From Dysgonamonadaceae bacterium (GTDB lineage: Bacteria; Bacteroidota; Bacteroidia; Bacteroidales; Azobacteroidaceae), in the NCBI GenBank assembly GCA_031270075.1, contig JAISYG010000039.1, positions 1 through 35,101 on the forward strand: DNA of 35,101 bases, given 5' to 3'. Positions 34,971 to 35,101 of the stretch are shown piece by piece. Each line of letters begins with the position of its first letter. Position 1 is the first letter of the stretch. The position numbers and the translations under genes are program-made. The notes beneath the pieces are model-generated. The model was not told the DNA's origin. It saw only the letters and a list, made by a program, of their open reading frames with translations, and did not search any database.

Positions 34971-34991
34971 AAAAAAGCCCAGAAAAAGGCT
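34971..34991 (-). terminator. Possible terminator for the convergent minus-strand gene
   Basis: On the minus strand AGCC and GGCT form a 4-bp stem (34988-34991 with 34976-34979) followed by six T. The stem is short, but the place, 22 nt after the stop at 35013, is right. Confidence 0.4.
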
Positions 34992-35012
34992 AAATCTTTT
35001 TTTGAGGTGCTA

Positions 35013-35101
35013 TCAGGAAAAATAACCGGCCACACGGAAGAGGAAGAAGTCTTTGTCCCTGAGTCCGTAGTTGTTAGTTATGAATCGTTGTATTTTCCCG
35101 T
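35013..35101 (-). CDS. 3' end of an unidentified gene (possible outer-membrane protein)
   Basis: The last 28 codons of a minus-strand frame enter from the right edge and stop with TGA at 35013-35015. The visible end reads RFITNNYGLRDKDFFLFRVA then GYFS. Alternating aromatic and polar residues near the C-terminus would suit a beta-barrel's last strand, but this is too short to name. Terminator-like hairpins between it and the cargo gene support a true convergent gene end. Confidence 0.5.
   Translation of the reverse strand, partial: GKIQRFITNNYGLRDKDFFLFRVAGYFS

Overview
The window comes from a Bacteroidota genome, most likely order Bacteroidales; I cannot fix the family. Three things support this. 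It carries the five-gene core of a type IX secretion system (porP-K-L-M-N). Its promoters are of the Bacteroidota type (TTTG, 19-20 nt, TAnnTTTG) and the gene starts lack a clear Shine-Dalgarno sequence. The gene families fit too: a one-chain PurL of about 1236 residues, a fimbrillin/FISUMP-like lipoprotein with a small peptide gene before it, and a secreted protein with a Por-secretion C-terminal tail. I see no tRNA, rRNA, insertion sequence or CRISPR array.

Layout, left to right. (1) 1-554, minus: edge-truncated Rpn/PD-(D/E)XK nuclease. (2) 832-6520, plus: five-gene operon for a tripartite MacAB-TolC-like exporter (ATPase, two permeases, adaptor, outer-membrane channel). (3) 6575-12061, minus: dapF, B12-dependent ribonucleotide reductase and a Zn/Cd-type P1B ATPase whose DKTGT motif reads DKTRT. 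(4) 12136-15939, plus: thioredoxin-like lipoprotein, class A penicillin-binding protein, small outer-membrane protein. (5) 15931-16881, minus: glycosyltransferase; 16984-17922, plus: nitronate monooxygenase/FabK-like flavoprotein. (6) 17940-26682, minus: porP-porK-porL-porM-porN, followed without a gap by chrA, a K+/H+ antiporter and a second chrA. (7) 26688-28969, minus: small conserved-looking peptide, FISUMP-type lipoprotein and a 45-codon 3' remnant of another FISUMP domain. (8) 28970-29620: a 650-bp region with no assigned protein gene, holding 54-bp palindromic repeats, a G8 tract and outward promoters. (9) 29621-34912, plus: purL and a GLUG-like T9SS cargo protein, then a strong terminator and the 3' end of a convergent gene.

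How the parts relate. The por genes encode the trans-envelope motor (PorL, PorM), the periplasmic ring (PorK, PorN) and an outer-membrane partner (PorP); the protein at 33425-34912 carries the C-terminal signal that this machine recognises. The overlaps and 1-nt spacings from porN into the chrA-antiporter-chrA block suggest that secretion and ion-transport genes are co-transcribed. The least explained DNA is 26688-29600: peptide plus lipoprotein, a leftover alternative 3' end, and a long, repeat-rich leader behind a good minus-strand promoter.
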